A stretch of 64,000 bases of DNA from positions 3,736,001-3,800,000 of the forward strand of contig NC_066278.1 of assembly GCF_905404315.1 (NCBI RefSeq), written 5' to 3'. Each line of letters begins with the position of its first letter. The stretch's first letter is position 1. This DNA comes from Leptidea sinapis. Its lineage: Eukaryota; Arthropoda; Insecta; Lepidoptera; Pieridae. Position numbers and translations under genes: made by a program. Below are positions 1 to 12,076 of this stretch, piece by piece. The notes beneath the pieces are model-generated. The model saw only the letters and a list, made by a program, of their open reading frames with translations, did not search any database and had not been told where the DNA came from.

Positions 1-797
1 AACCTCGAATACGATACCCATAATGTAGTTATCATAATTTTGAGCGGTGGCCATCTTGGATTTGAAAACTGATCACAAAATCGTTCGCTGAACCCTCGAG
101 AACCTAGGATACGATACCCATAATCTGGTTACCATACTTTTGAGCGGCGGCCATCTCGGATTTAAAAATGATCCCAAAATCGTTCTCTGCATCCTCGAGA
201 ATCTCGGACACGATAACCAGATTGCTGAAATCATAATTTTGTGCGGCGGCCATCTTGGATTTGAAAAATGACCACCAAATCGTTCTCTGCACCTCCGAGA
301 ATCTCGGCCACGATATCCATATTATTGTGATCATAATCTTGCACGGCGGCCCTCTTGGTTTTGAAAAATGATCACAAAATCGTTCTCTGCACCCTCGAGA
401 ACCTCGGGTACGATATCCATATTGTTGAAATCATAATTTTGTGCGGCGGCCATCTTGGATTTGAAAAATGATCACCAAATCGTTCTCTCCACCCTCTAAA
501 ACCTCGGGTACGACATCCAAATTGCTGGAATCATAATTTTGTGCGACGGCCATCTTGGATTTCAAAAATGATCACAAAATCGTTCTGTGCACTCTCGAGA
601 ATCTCGGATACGATACCCATATTTTTTGATCATAATCTTGCACGGCGGCCATCTCGGATTTAAAAATGATCCGATAATTATTTTCTGCACCCTCGAGAAC
701 CTCAGACACGATATCAATATTGCTGAAAACATTATTGTTTGCGGCAGCCCTCTTGGATTTCAAAAATGATCACAGAATTGTTCTCTGCACCCTCGAG
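1..797 (+). repeat. Left-edge mosaic of eight satellite monomers
   Basis: Eight monomers that do not follow the 1597-bp HOR order: 1-100, 101-199 (99 bp, class E), 200-299 (class C), 300-399 (D'), 400-499, 500-599, 600-697 (98 bp) and 698-797 (class B). The 98-bp monomer has lost one base in the ATATTTTTGTGATC stretch as well as the usual A. Parts resemble HOR units 2-4 and 6-7 with substitutions, so this looks like an older or rearranged derivative of the HOR. Confidence 0.85.
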
Positions 798-800
798 AAC
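780..800. other. Dyad GTTCTC-N9-GAGAAC at monomer junction (example)
   Basis: GTTCTC at 780-785 and GAGAAC at 795-800 are perfect inverted repeats with a nine-base spacer. The second arm overlaps CTCGAG and crosses the monomer boundary. The pair recurs at most monomer junctions, with one-base losses in some classes (GTTCTG, GAGAAT, TTCAAG). Confidence 0.85.
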
Positions 801-1197
801 CTCGGACACGATATCCATATTGTTAAAATCATAATTTTGTGCGGCGGCCATCTTGGATTTGAAAAATGATCACCAAATCGTTCTCTCCACCCTCTAAAAC
901 CTCGGGTACGACATCCAAATTGCTGGAATCATAATTTTGTGCGACGGCCATCTTGGATTAGAAAAATGATCACAAAATCGTTCTCAGTACCCTCGAGAAC
1001 TTCGGATACGATACCCATAATGTATTTATCATACTTTTGAGCGGCGGCCATCTTGGATTTGAAAAATGATCACTTAATCATTCTCTGCACTTTCAAGAAC
1101 CTCGGATACGATACCCATATTATAGTGATCATAATCTTGCACGGCGGCCCTCTTGGATTAGAAAAATGATCACAAAATCGTTCTCAGCACCCTCGAG
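798..1197 (+). repeat. J module, copy 1 (four monomers before HOR unit 1)
   Basis: Four 100-bp monomers. The first two carry CTCTAAAACCTCGGG at their junction and CGACATCCAAATTGCTGG, which is not seen inside the 16-mer HOR. The last two resemble HOR units 15 and 16 (TATTTATC, then ATTATAGTG). The same order recurs directly upstream of HOR unit 1 at four other places. Confidence 0.85.
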
Positions 1198-2594
1198 AAC
1201 TTCGGATACGATACCCATAATGTAGTTATCATACTTTTGAGCGGCGGTCATCTTGGATTTGAAAACTGATCACAAAATCGTTCTCTGAACCCTCGAGAAC
1301 CTAGGATACGATATCCATAATCTGGTTACCATACTTTTGAGCGGCGGCCATCTCGGATTTAAAAATGATCCCAAAATCGTTCTCTGCATCCTCGAGAATC
1401 TCGGACACGATATCCATATTGCTGAAATCATAATTTTGTGCGGCGGCCATCTTGGATTTGAAAAATGACCACCAAATCGTTCTCTGCACCCCCGAGAATC
1501 TCGGACACGATATCCATATTATTGTGATCATAATCTTGCACGGCGGCCATCTCGGATTTAAAAATGATCCGATAATTATTTTCTGCACCCTCGAGAACCT
1601 CAGACACGATATCAATATTGCTGAAAACATTATTGTTTGCGGCAGCCCTCTTGGATTTCAAAAATGATCACAGAATTGTTCTCTGCACCCTCGAGAACCT
1701 CGGACACGATATCCATATTGTTAAAATCATAATTTTAAGCGAAGGCCATATTGGATTTGAAAATTGATGACAAAATCGTTCTAAGCACACTCGAGAACCT
1801 CTGATACGATACCCATAATGTATTTATCATACTTTTGAGCGGCGGCCATCTTCGATTTGAAAACTGATCACAAAATCGTTCTCTGCACTTTCGAGAACCT
1901 CGGATACGATACCCATATTATTGTGATCATAATCTTGCACGGCGGCCCTCTTGAATTAGAAAAATGATCACAAAATCGTTCTCAGCACCCTCGAGAACTT
2001 CGGATACGATACCCATAATGTAGTTATCATACTTTTGAGCGGCGGCCATCTTGGATTTCAAAAATGATCACAAAATCGTTCTGTGCACTCTCGAGAATCT
2101 AAGATACGATACCCATATTTTTGTGATCATAATCTTGCACGGCGGCCATCTCGGATTTAAAAATGATCCAAAAATTATTTTCTGCACCCTCGAGAACCTC
2201 AGACACGATATCAATATTGCTGAAAACATTATTGTTTGCGGCAGCCCTCTTGGATATCAAAAATGATCACAGAATTGTTCTCTGCACCCTCGAGAACCTC
2301 GGACACGATATCCATATTGTTAAAATCATAATTTTAAGCGGAGGCCATATTGGATTTGAAAATTGATGACAAAATCGTTCTCAGCATACTCGAGAACCTC
2401 TAATACGATACCCATAATGTATTTATCATACTTTTGAGCGGCGGTCATCTTGGATTTGAAAAATGATCACTAAATCATTCTCTGCACTTTCAAGAACCTC
2501 GGATACGATACCCATATTATAGTGATCATAATCTTGCACGGCGGCCCTCTTGGATTAGAAAAATGATCACAAAATCGTTCTCAGCACCCTCGAG
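1198..2594 (+). repeat. HOR copy, 14-monomer deletion variant
   Basis: This copy is 1397 bp instead of 1597 bp. It runs units 1, 2, 3, then a hybrid monomer at 1497-1595, then units 7 to 16. The hybrid begins as unit 4 (CACGATATCCATATTATTG) and ends as unit 6 (CATCTCGG, then GATCCGATAATT). The join lies in the block both units share (GTGATCATAATCTTGCACGG), so exactly 200 bp, two monomers, are missing. Confidence 0.93.
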
Positions 2595-4191
2595 AACTTC
2601 GGATACGATACCCATAATGTAGTTATCATACTTTTGAGCGGCGGTCATCTTGGATTTGAAAACTGATCACAAAATCGTTCTCTGAACCCTCGAGAACCTA
2701 GGATACGATATCCATAATCTGGTTACCATACTTTTGAGCGGCGGCCATCTCGGATTTAAAAATGATCCCAAAATCGTTCTCTGCATCCTCGAGAATCTCG
2801 GACACGATATCCATATTGCTGAAATCATAATTTTGTGCGGCGGCCATCTTGGATTTGAAAAATGACCACCAAATCGTTCTCTGCACCCCCGAGAATCTCG
2901 GACACGATATCCATATTATTGTGATCATAATCTTGCACGGCGGCCCTCTTGGATTAGAAAAATGATCACAAAATCGTTCTCAGCACCCTCGAGAACTTCG
3001 GATACGATACCCATAATGTAGTTATCATAATTTTGAGCGGCGGCCATCTTGGATTTCAAAAATGATCACAAAATCGTTCTGTGCACTCTCGAGAATCTCG
3101 GATACGATACCCATATTTTTGTGATCATAATCTTGCACGGCGGCCATCTCGGATTTAAAAATGATCCGATAATTATTTTCTGCACCCTCGAGAACCTCAG
3201 ACACGATATCAATATTGCTGAAAACATTATTGTTTGCGGCAGCCCTCTTGGATTTCAAAAATGATCACAGAATTGTTCTCTGCACCCTCGAGAACCTCGG
3301 ACACGATATCCATATTGTTAAAATCATAATTTTAAGCGAAGGCCATATTGGATTTGAAAATTGATGACAAAATCGTTCTAAGCACACTCGAGAACCTCTG
3401 ATACGATACCCATAATGTATTTATCATACTTTTGAGCGGCGGCCATCTTCGATTTGAAAACTGATCACAAAATCGTTCTCTGCACTTTCGAGAACCTCGG
3501 ATACGATACCCATATTATTGTGATCATAATCTTGCACGGCGGCCCTCTTGAATTAGAAAAATGATCACAAAATCGTTCTCAGCACCCTCGAGAACTTCGG
3601 ATACGATACCCATAATGTAGTTATCATACTTTTGAGCGGCGGCCATCTTGGATTTCAAAAATGATCACAAAATCGTTCTGTGCACTCTCGAGAATCTAAG
3701 ATACGATACCCATATTTTTGTGATCATAATCTTGCACGGCGGCCATCTCGGATTTAAAAATGATCCAAAAATTATTTTCTGCACCCTCGAGAACCTCAGA
3801 CACGATATCAATATTGCTGAAAACATTATTGTTTGCGGCAGCCCTCTTGGATATCAAAAATGATCACAGAATTGTTCTCTGCACCCTCGAGAACCTCGGA
3901 CACGATATCCATATTGTTAAAATCATAATTTTAAGCGGAGGCCATATTGGATTTGAAAATTGATGACAAAATCGTTCTCAGCATACTCGAGAACCTCTAA
4001 TACGATACCCATAATGTATTTATCATACTTTTGAGCGGCGGTCATCTTGGATTTGAAAAATGATCACTAAATCATTCTCTGCACTTTCAAGAACCTCGGA
4101 TACGATACCCATATTATAGTGATCATAATCTTGCACGGCGGCCCTCTTGGATTAGAAAAATGATCACAAAATCGTTCTCAGCACCCTCGAG
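2595..4191 (+). repeat. Complete 16-monomer HOR (1597 bp), reference copy
   Basis: Unit starts: u1 2595, u2 2695 (99 bp), u3 2794, u4 2894, u5 2994, u6 3094 (99 bp), u7 3193, u8 3293, u9 3393, u10 3493, u11 3593, u12 3693 (99 bp), u13 3792, u14 3892, u15 3992, u16 4092. Class order is A-E-C-D', A-D-B-F-A-D', A-D-B-F-A-D'. Units 5-10 and 11-16 are a 599-bp internal duplication with diagnostic differences, for example CCGATAATT against CCAAAAATT in units 6 and 12, GGATTTC against GGATATC in 7 and 13, and GCGAAGG against GCGGAGG in 8 and 14. Thirteen 100-bp and three 99-bp units give 1597 bp. Confidence 0.97.
3041..3052 (-). other. YY1/Pho-like motif in the satellite monomer (example)
   Basis: The plus strand reads CGGCCATCTTGG, the minus strand CCAAGATGGCCG. 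The published YY1 core is CCATNTT with flanking GC-rich bases (AAGATGGCGGC in the other direction), and fly Pho recognises GCCAT. The match is visible; binding is unproven. The motif lies at about monomer position 48-59. Confidence 0.45.
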
Positions 4192-5788
4192 AACTTCGGA
4201 TACGATACCCATAATGTAGTTATCATACTTTTGAGCGGCGGTCATCTTGGATTTGAAAACTGATCACAAAATCGTTCTCTGAACCCTCGAGAACCTAGGA
4301 TACGATATCCATAATCTGGTTACCATACTTTTGAGCGGCGGCCATCTCGGATTTAAAAATGATCCCAAAATCGTTCTCTGCATCCTCGAGAATCTCGGAC
4401 ACGATATCCATATTGCTGAAATCATAATTTTGTGCGGCGGCCATCTTGGATTTGAAAAATGACCACCAAATCGTTCTCTGCACCCCCGAGAATCTCGGAC
4501 ACGATATCCATATTATTGTGATCATAATCTTGCACGGCGGCCCTCTTGGATTAGAAAAATGATCACAAAATCGTTCTCAGCACCCTCGAGAACTTCGGAT
4601 ACGATACCCATAATGTAGTTATCATAATTTTGAGCGGCGGCCATCTTGGATTTCAAAAATGATCACAAAATCGTTCTGTGCACTCTCGAGAATCTCGGAT
4701 ACGATACCCATATTTTTGTGATCATAATCTTGCACGGCGGCCATCTCGGATTTAAAAATGATCCGATAATTATTTTCTGCACCCTCGAGAACCTCAGACA
4801 CGATATCAATATTGCTGAAAACATTATTGTTTGCGGCAGCCCTCTTGGATTTCAAAAATGATCACAGAATTGTTCTCTGCACCCTCGAGAACCTCGGACA
4901 CGATATCCATATTGTTAAAATCATAATTTTAAGCGAAGGCCATATTGGATTTGAAAATTGATGACAAAATCGTTCTAAGCACACTCGAGAACCTCTGATA
5001 CGATACCCATAATGTATTTATCATACTTTTGAGCGGCGGCCATCTTCGATTTGAAAACTGATCACAAAATCGTTCTCTGCACTTTCGAGAACCTCGGATA
5101 CGATACCCATATTATTGTGATCATAATCTTGCACGGCGGCCCTCTTGAATTAGAAAAATGATCACAAAATCGTTCTCAGCACCCTCGAGAACTTCGGATA
5201 CGATACCCATAATGTAGTTATCATACTTTTGAGCGGCGGCCATCTTGGATTTCAAAAATGATCACAAAATCGTTCTGTGCACTCTCGAGAATCTAAGATA
5301 CGATACCCATATTTTTGTGATCATAATCTTGCACGGCGGCCATCTCGGATTTAAAAATGATCCAAAAATTATTTTCTGCACCCTCGAGAACCTCAGACAC
5401 GATATCAATATTGCTGAAAACATTATTGTTTGCGGCAGCCCTCTTGGATATCAAAAATGATCACAGAATTGTTCTCTGCACCCTCGAGAACCTCGGACAC
5501 GATATCCATATTGTTAAAATCATAATTTTAAGCGGAGGCCATATTGGATTTGAAAATTGATGACAAAATCGTTCTCAGCATACTCGAGAACCTCTAATAC
5601 GATACCCATAATGTATTTATCATACTTTTGAGCGGCGGTCATCTTGGATTTGAAAAATGATCACTAAATCATTCTCTGCACTTTCAAGAACCTCGGATAC
5701 GATACCCATATTATAGTGATCATAATCTTGCACGGCGGCCCTCTTGGATTAGAAAAATGATCACAAAATCGTTCTCAGCACCCTCGAG
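4192..5788 (+). repeat. Complete 16-monomer HOR (1597 bp)
   Basis: Follows the previous copy in register. I saw no difference from 2595-4191 in the stretches compared, and the conceptual translations of matching frames are the same. Such near-identity next to strongly diverged monomer classes is the normal sign of recent HOR homogenisation. Confidence 0.97.
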
Positions 5789-7185
5789 AACTTCGGATAC
5801 GATACCCATAATGTAGTTATCATACTTTTGAGCGGCGGTCATCTTGGATTTGAAAACTGATCACAAAATCGTTCTCTGAACCCTCGAGAACCTAGGATAC
5901 GATATCCATAATCTGGTTACCATACTTTTGAGCGGCGGCCATCTCGGATTTAAAAATGATCCCAAAATCGTTCTCTGCATCCTCGAGAATCTCGGACACG
6001 ATATCCATATTGCTGAAATCATAATTTTGTGCGGCGGCCATCTTGGATTTGAAAAATGACCACCAAATCGTTCTCTGCACCCCCGAGAATCTCGGACACG
6101 ATATCCATATTATTGTGATCATAATCTTGCACGGCGGCCCTCTTGGATTAGAAAAATGATCACAAAATCGTTCTCAGCACCCTCGAGAACTTCGGATACG
6201 ATACCCATAATGTAGTTATCATAATTTTGAGCGGCGGCCATCTTGGATTTCAAAAATGATCACAAAATCGTTCTGTGCACTCTCGAGAATCTCGGATACG
6301 ATACCCATATTTTTGTGATCATAATCTTGCACGGCGGCCATCTCGGATTTAAAAATGATCCGATAATTATTTTCTGCACCCTCGAGAACCTCAGACACGA
6401 TATCAATATTGCTGAAAACATTATTGTTTGCGGCAGCCCTCTTGGATTTCAAAAATGATCACAGAATTGTTCTCTGCACCCTCGAGAACCTCGGACACGA
6501 TATCCATATTGTTAAAATCATAATTTTAAGCGAAGGCCATATTGGATTTGAAAATTGATGACAAAATCGTTCTAAGCACACTCGAGAACCTCTGATACGA
6601 TACCCATAATGTATTTATCATACTTTTGAGCGGCGGCCATCTTCGATTTGAAAACTGATCACAAAATCGTTCTCTGCACTTTCGAGAACCTCGGATACGA
6701 TACCCATATTATTGTGATCATAATCTTGCACGGCGGCCCTCTTGAATTAGAAAAATGATCACAAAATCGTTCTCAGCACCCTCGAGAACTTCGGATACGA
6801 TACCCATAATGTAGTTATCATACTTTTGAGCGGCGGCCATCTTGGATTTCAAAAATGATCACAAAATCGTTCTGTGCACTCTCGAGAATCTAAGATACGA
6901 TACCCATATTTTTGTGATCATAATCTTGCACGGCGGCCATCTCGGATTTAAAAATGATCCGATAATTATTTTCTGCACCCTCGAGAACCTCAGACACGAT
7001 ATCAATATTGCTGAAAACATTATTGTTTGCGGCAGCCCTCTTGGATATCAAAAATGATCACAGAATTGTTCTCTGCACCCTCGAGAACCTCGGACACGAT
7101 ATCCATATTGTTAAAATCATAATTTTAAGCGGAGGCCATATTGGATTTGAAAATTGATGACAAAATCGTTCTCAGCATACTCGAG
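5789..7185 (+). repeat. HOR units 1-14 (truncated 16-mer)
   Basis: Third tandem HOR copy, ending after unit 14. Unit 12 (from 6887) has GATCCGATAATT, the unit-6 state, where other copies have GATCCAAAAATT, while its start (ATCTAAGATACG) and the next unit (GGATATC) keep the unit 12/13 state. This fits a short gene-conversion tract. Confidence 0.93.
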
Positions 7186-8383
7186 AACCTCTAATACGAT
7201 ACCCATAATGTATTTATCATACTTTTGAGCTGCGGCCATCTTCGATTTGAAAAATGATCACGAAATCGTTCTCTGCACCCTCGAGAACCTCGAATACGAT
7301 ACCCATAATGTAGTTATCATAATTTTGAACGGTGGCCATCTTGGAATTCAAAAATGATCACAAAATCGTCCTGTGCACTCTCGAGAATCTCGGATACGAT
7401 ACCCATATTTTTGTGATCATAACCTTGCACGGCGGCCATCTCGGACTTAAAATTGATCCCAAAATTATTTTCTGCACCCTCGAGAACCTCAGACACGATA
7501 TCAATATTGCTGAAAACATTATTGTTTGCGGCAGCCCTCTTGGATTTCAAAAATGATCACAGAATTGTTCTCTGCACCCTCGAGAACCTCGGACACGATA
7601 TCCATATTGTTAAAATCATAATTTTGTGCAGCGGCCATCTTGGATTTGAAAAATGATCACCAAATCGTTCTCTGCACCCTCTAAAACCTCGGGTACGATA
7701 TCGAAATTGCTGAAATCATAATTTTGTGCGACGGCCATCTTGGATTAGAAAAATGATCACAAAATCGTTCTCAGCACCCTCGAGAACTTCGGATACGATA
7801 CCCATAATGTAGTTATCATACTTTTGAGCGGCGGCCATCTTGGGTTTGAAAACTGATCTCAAAATCGTTCTCTGAACCCTCGAGAACCTAGGATACGATA
7901 CCCATAATCTGGTTACCATACTTTTGAGCGGCGGCCATCTCGGATTTAAAAATGATCCCAAAATTGTTTTCTTCACCCTCGAGAAACTCGGACACGATAT
8001 TCATATTGCTGAAAACATAACTTTGTGCGGCGGCCATCTTGTATTAGAAAAATGATCACAAAATCGTTCTCAGCACCCTCGAGAACCTCGGATACGATAC
8101 CCATAATGTAGGTATCATACTTTTTAGCGGCGGCCATCTTGCATTTGAAAAATGATCACTAAATCGTTCTCTGCACTTTCGAGAACCTCGGATACGATAC
8201 CCATATTATTGTGATCATAATCTTGCACGGCGGCCCTCTTGGATTAGAAAAATGATCACAAAATCGTTCTCCGCACTCTCGAGAACCTCGGATACGATAC
8301 CCATAATGTAGTTATCATACTTTTGAGCGGCGGCCATCTTGGATTTGAAAAATTAACACTAAATCGTTCTCTGCACCCTCGAG
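7186..8383 (+). repeat. HOR exit segment S, copy 1
   Basis: Twelve monomers that follow unit 14. The first starts as unit 15 but switches at GAGCTGCGGCC. The sequence repeats at 12077 (offset 4891 bp) and at 32735. The match with the 12077 copy runs from about 6487 to 8425, so it includes HOR units 8-14 and ends inside the following J module. Diagnostic pieces are GGAATTCAAAAATG (from about 7343) and GGGTTTGAAAACTGATCTC (from about 7841). Confidence 0.88.
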
Positions 8384-8783
8384 AACCTCTGATACGATAA
8401 CCATAATGTAGTTATGATAATTTTGTGCGGCGGCCATCTTGGATTTGAAAAATGATCACCAAATCGTTCTCTCCACCCTCTAAAACCTCGGGTACGACAT
8501 CCAAATTGCTGGAATCATAATTTTGTGCGACGGCCATCTTGGATTAGAAAAATGATCACAAAATCGTTCTCAGTACCCTCGAGAACTTCGGATACGATAC
8601 CCATAATGTATTTATCATACTTTTGAGCGGCGGCCATCTTGGATTTGAAAAATGATCACTAAATCATTCTCTGCACTTTCAAGAACCTCGGATACGATAC
8701 CCATATTATAGTGATCATAATCTTGCACGGCGGCCCTCTTGGATTAGAAAAATGATCACAAAATCGTTCTCAGCACCCTCGAG
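8384..8783 (+). repeat. J module, copy 2
   Basis: Four monomers leading into HOR unit 1 at 8784. The first monomer is a hybrid: up to 8425 it is the S segment (GTAGTTATGATAATTTTG), and after that it is the J module (TGCGGCGGCC, then GATCACC). The later part matches the J copy at 798-1197. Confidence 0.85.
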
Positions 8784-10380
8784 AACTTCGGATACGATAC
8801 CCATAATGTAGTTATCATACTTTTGAGCGGCGGTCATCTTGGATTTGAAAACTGATCACAAAATCGTTCTCTGAACCCTCGAGAACCTAGGATACGATAT
8901 CCATAATCTGGTTACCATACTTTTGAGCGGCGGCCATCTCGGATTTAAAAATGATCCCAAAATCGTTCTCTGCATCCTCGAGAATCTCGGACACGATATC
9001 CATATTGCTGAAATCATAATTTTGTGCGGCGGCCATCTTGGATTTGAAAAATGACCACCAAATCGTTCTCTGCACCCCCGAGAATCTCGGACACGATATC
9101 CATATTATTGTGATCATAATCTTGCACGGCGGCCCTCTTGGATTAGAAAAATGATCACAAAATCGTTCTCAGCACCCTCGAGAACTTCGGATACGATACC
9201 CATAATGTAGTTATCATAATTTTGAGCGGCGGCCATCTTGGATTTCAAAAATGATCACAAAATCGTTCTGTGCACTCTCAAGAATCTCGGATACGATACC
9301 CATATTTTTGTGATCATAATCTTGCACGGCGGCCATCTCGGATTTAAAAATGATCCGATAATTATTTTCTGCACCCTCGAGAACCTCAGACACGACATCA
9401 ATATTGCTGAAAACATTATTGTTTGCGGCAGCCCTCTTGGATTTCAAAAATGATCACAGAATTGTTCTCTGCACCCTCGAGAACCTCGGACACGATATCC
9501 ATATTGTTAAAATCATAATTTTAAGCGAAGGCCATATTGGATTTGAAAATTGATGACAAAATCGTTCTAAGCACACTCGAGAACCTCTGATACGATACCC
9601 ATAATGTATTTATCATACTTTTGAGCGGCGGCCATCTTCGATTTGAAAACTGATCACAAAATCGTTCTCTGCACTTTCGAGAACCTCGGATACGATACCC
9701 ATATTATTGTGATCATAATCTTGCACGGCGGCCCTCTTGAATTAGAAAAATGATCACAAAATCGTTCTCAGCACCCTCGAGAACTTCGGATACGATACCC
9801 ATAATGTAGTTATCATACTTTTGAGCGGCGGCCATCTTGGATTTCAAAAATGATCACAAAATCGTTCTGTGCACTCTCGAGAATCTAAGATACGATACCC
9901 ATATTTTTGTGATCATAATCTTGCACGGCGGCCATCTCGGATTTAAAAATGATCCAAAAATTATTTTCTGCACCCTCGAGAACCTCAGACACGATATCAA
10001 TATTGCTGAAAACATTATTGTTTGCGGCAGCCCTCTTGGATATCAAAAATGATCACAGAATTGTTCTCTGCACCCTCGAGAACCTCGGACGCGATATCCA
10101 TATTGTTAAAATCATAATTTTAAGCGGAGGCCATATTGGATTTGAAAATTGATGACAAAATCGTTCTCAGCATACTCGAGAACCTCTAATACGTTACCCA
10201 TAATGTATTTATCATACTTTTGAGCGGCGGTCATCTTGGATTTGAAAAATGATCACTAAATCATTCTCTGCACTTTCAAGAACCTCGGATACGATACCCA
10301 TATTATAGTGATCATAATCTTGCACGGCGGCCCTCTTGGATTAGAAAAATGATCACAAAATCGTTCCCAGCACCCTCGAG
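8784..10380 (+). repeat. Complete 16-monomer HOR (1597 bp)
   Basis: All 16 units are in the reference order. A few private substitutions are visible, for example CACTCTCAAGAATC at the u5/u6 junction (about 9273), CACGACATC in unit 7 (about 9391) and GGACGCGATATCC in unit 14 (about 10088). Confidence 0.96.
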
Positions 10381-10779
10381 AACTTCAGATACGATACCCA
10401 TAATGTAGTTATCATACTTTTGAGCGGCGGTCGTCTTGGATTTGAAAACTGATCACAAAATCGTTCTCTGAACCCTCGAGAACCTAGGATACGATATCCA
10501 TAATCTGGTTACCATACTTTTGAGCGGCGGCCATCTCGGATTTAAAAATGATCCCAAAATCGTTCTCTGCATCCTCGAGAATCTCGGACACGATATCCAT
10601 ATTGCTGAAATCATAATTTTGTGCGGCGGCCATCTTGGATTTGAAAAATGACCACCAAATCGTTCTCTGCACCCCCGAGAATCTCGGACACGATATCCAT
10701 ATTATTGTGATCATAATCTTGCACGGCGGCCCTCTTGGATTAGAAAAATGATCACAAAATCGTTCTCAGCACCCTCGAG
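10381..10779 (+). repeat. HOR units 1-4 (399-bp block only)
   Basis: Units 1-4 of the next HOR copy (10381, 10481 with 99 bp, 10580, 10680). Unit 1 carries ACTTCAGATACG and GGTCGTCTTGG, both unusual. After unit 4 the HOR order stops. Confidence 0.92.
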
Positions 10780-11377
10780 AACTTCAGATACGATACCCAT
10801 AATGTAGTTATCATACTTTTGAGCGACGGCCATCTTCGATTTGAAAACTGATCACAAAATCGTTCTCTGAACCCTCGAGAACCTAGGGTACGATACCCAT
10901 AATCTGGTTGCCATACCTTTGAGCGGCGGCCATCTCGGATTTAAAAATGATCCCAAAATTGTTTTCTTCACTCTCGAGAAACTCGGACATGATATTCATA
11001 TTGCTTAAAACATAATTTTGTGCGGCGGCCATCTTGTATTAGAAAAATGATCACAAAATCGTTCTCGGCACCCTCGAGAACCTCGGATACGTTACCCATA
11101 ATGTAGTTATCATACTTTTGAGCGGCGGCCACCTTGGATTTGAAAAATTATCATTAAATCGTTCTCTGCACCCTCGAGAACCTCTGATACGATAACCATA
11201 ATGTAGTTATGATAATTTTGAGCGGCGGCCATCTCTGATTTAAAAATGATCCCAAAATTGTTTTCTGCACCCTCGATAACCTCGGACACGATATCCATAT
11301 TGCTGAAAACATAATTGTTTGCGGCAGCACTCTTGGATTTCAAAAATGATCACAGAATTGTTCTCTGCACCCTCGAG
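10780..11377 (+). repeat. K segment, copy 1 (six non-HOR monomers)
   Basis: Six monomers that replace HOR units 5-7 of this copy. Apart from the start of the first monomer, they closely match 17665-18262 and the related blocks in the 27, 38, 45, 56 and 58 kb regions. Marks are CTAGGGTACG (10882 on), CTTCACTCTCGAGAAACTCGG, TTGTATTAGAAAAATG and CTCGATAACCTCGGACACG. Confidence 0.87.
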
Positions 11378-12076
11378 AACCTCGGACACGATATCCATAT
11401 TGTTAAAATCATAATTTTAAGCGAAGGCCATATTGGATTTGAAAATTGATGACAAAATCGTTCTAAGCACACTCGAGAACCTCTGATACGATACCCATAA
11501 TGTATTTATCATACTTTTGAGCGGCGGCCATCTTCGATTTGAAAACTGATCACAAAATCGTTCTCTGCACTTTCGAGAACCTCGGATACGATACCCATAT
11601 TATTGTGATCATAATCTTGCACGGCGGCCCTCTTGAATTAGAAAAATGATCACAAAATCGTTCTCAGCACCCTCGAGAACTTCGGATACGATACCCATAA
11701 TGTAGTTATCATACTTTTGAGCGGCGGCCATCTTGGATTTCAAAAATGATCACAAAATCGTTCTGTGCACTCTCGAGAATCTAAGATACGATACCCATAT
11801 TTTTGTGATCATAATCTTGCACGGCGGCCATCTCGGATTTAAAAATGATCCAAAAATTATTTTCTGCACCCTCGAGAACCTCAGACACGATATCAATATT
11901 GCTGAAAACATTATTGTTTGCGGCAGCCCTCTTGGATATCAAAAATGATCACAGAATTGTTCTCTGCACCCTCGAGAACCTCGGACACGATATCCATATT
12001 GTTAAAATCATAATTTTAAGCGGAGGCCATATTGGATTTGAAAATTGATGACAAAATCGTTCTCAGCATACTCGAG
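11378..12076 (+). repeat. HOR units 8-14
   Basis: The HOR resumes at unit 8 (GTTAAAATC, GCGAAGG) and runs through unit 14 (GCGGAGG), 699 bp. It is in register with 6487-7185 at an offset of 4891 bp, and with 32036-32734 at an offset of 20658 bp. Confidence 0.93.

Noticed and set aside
2994..3093. CENP-B box in the monomer
   Set aside because: Some monomers have CTTCGGATACGATACCC, but the essential bases of the CENP-B box (TTCG....A..CGGG) are not matched on either strand.
3500..3530. ATTAT-N7-ATAAT inverted repeat in class D' as a regulatory hairpin
   Set aside because: The arms are five AT-rich bases and such matches are expected by chance in this composition.
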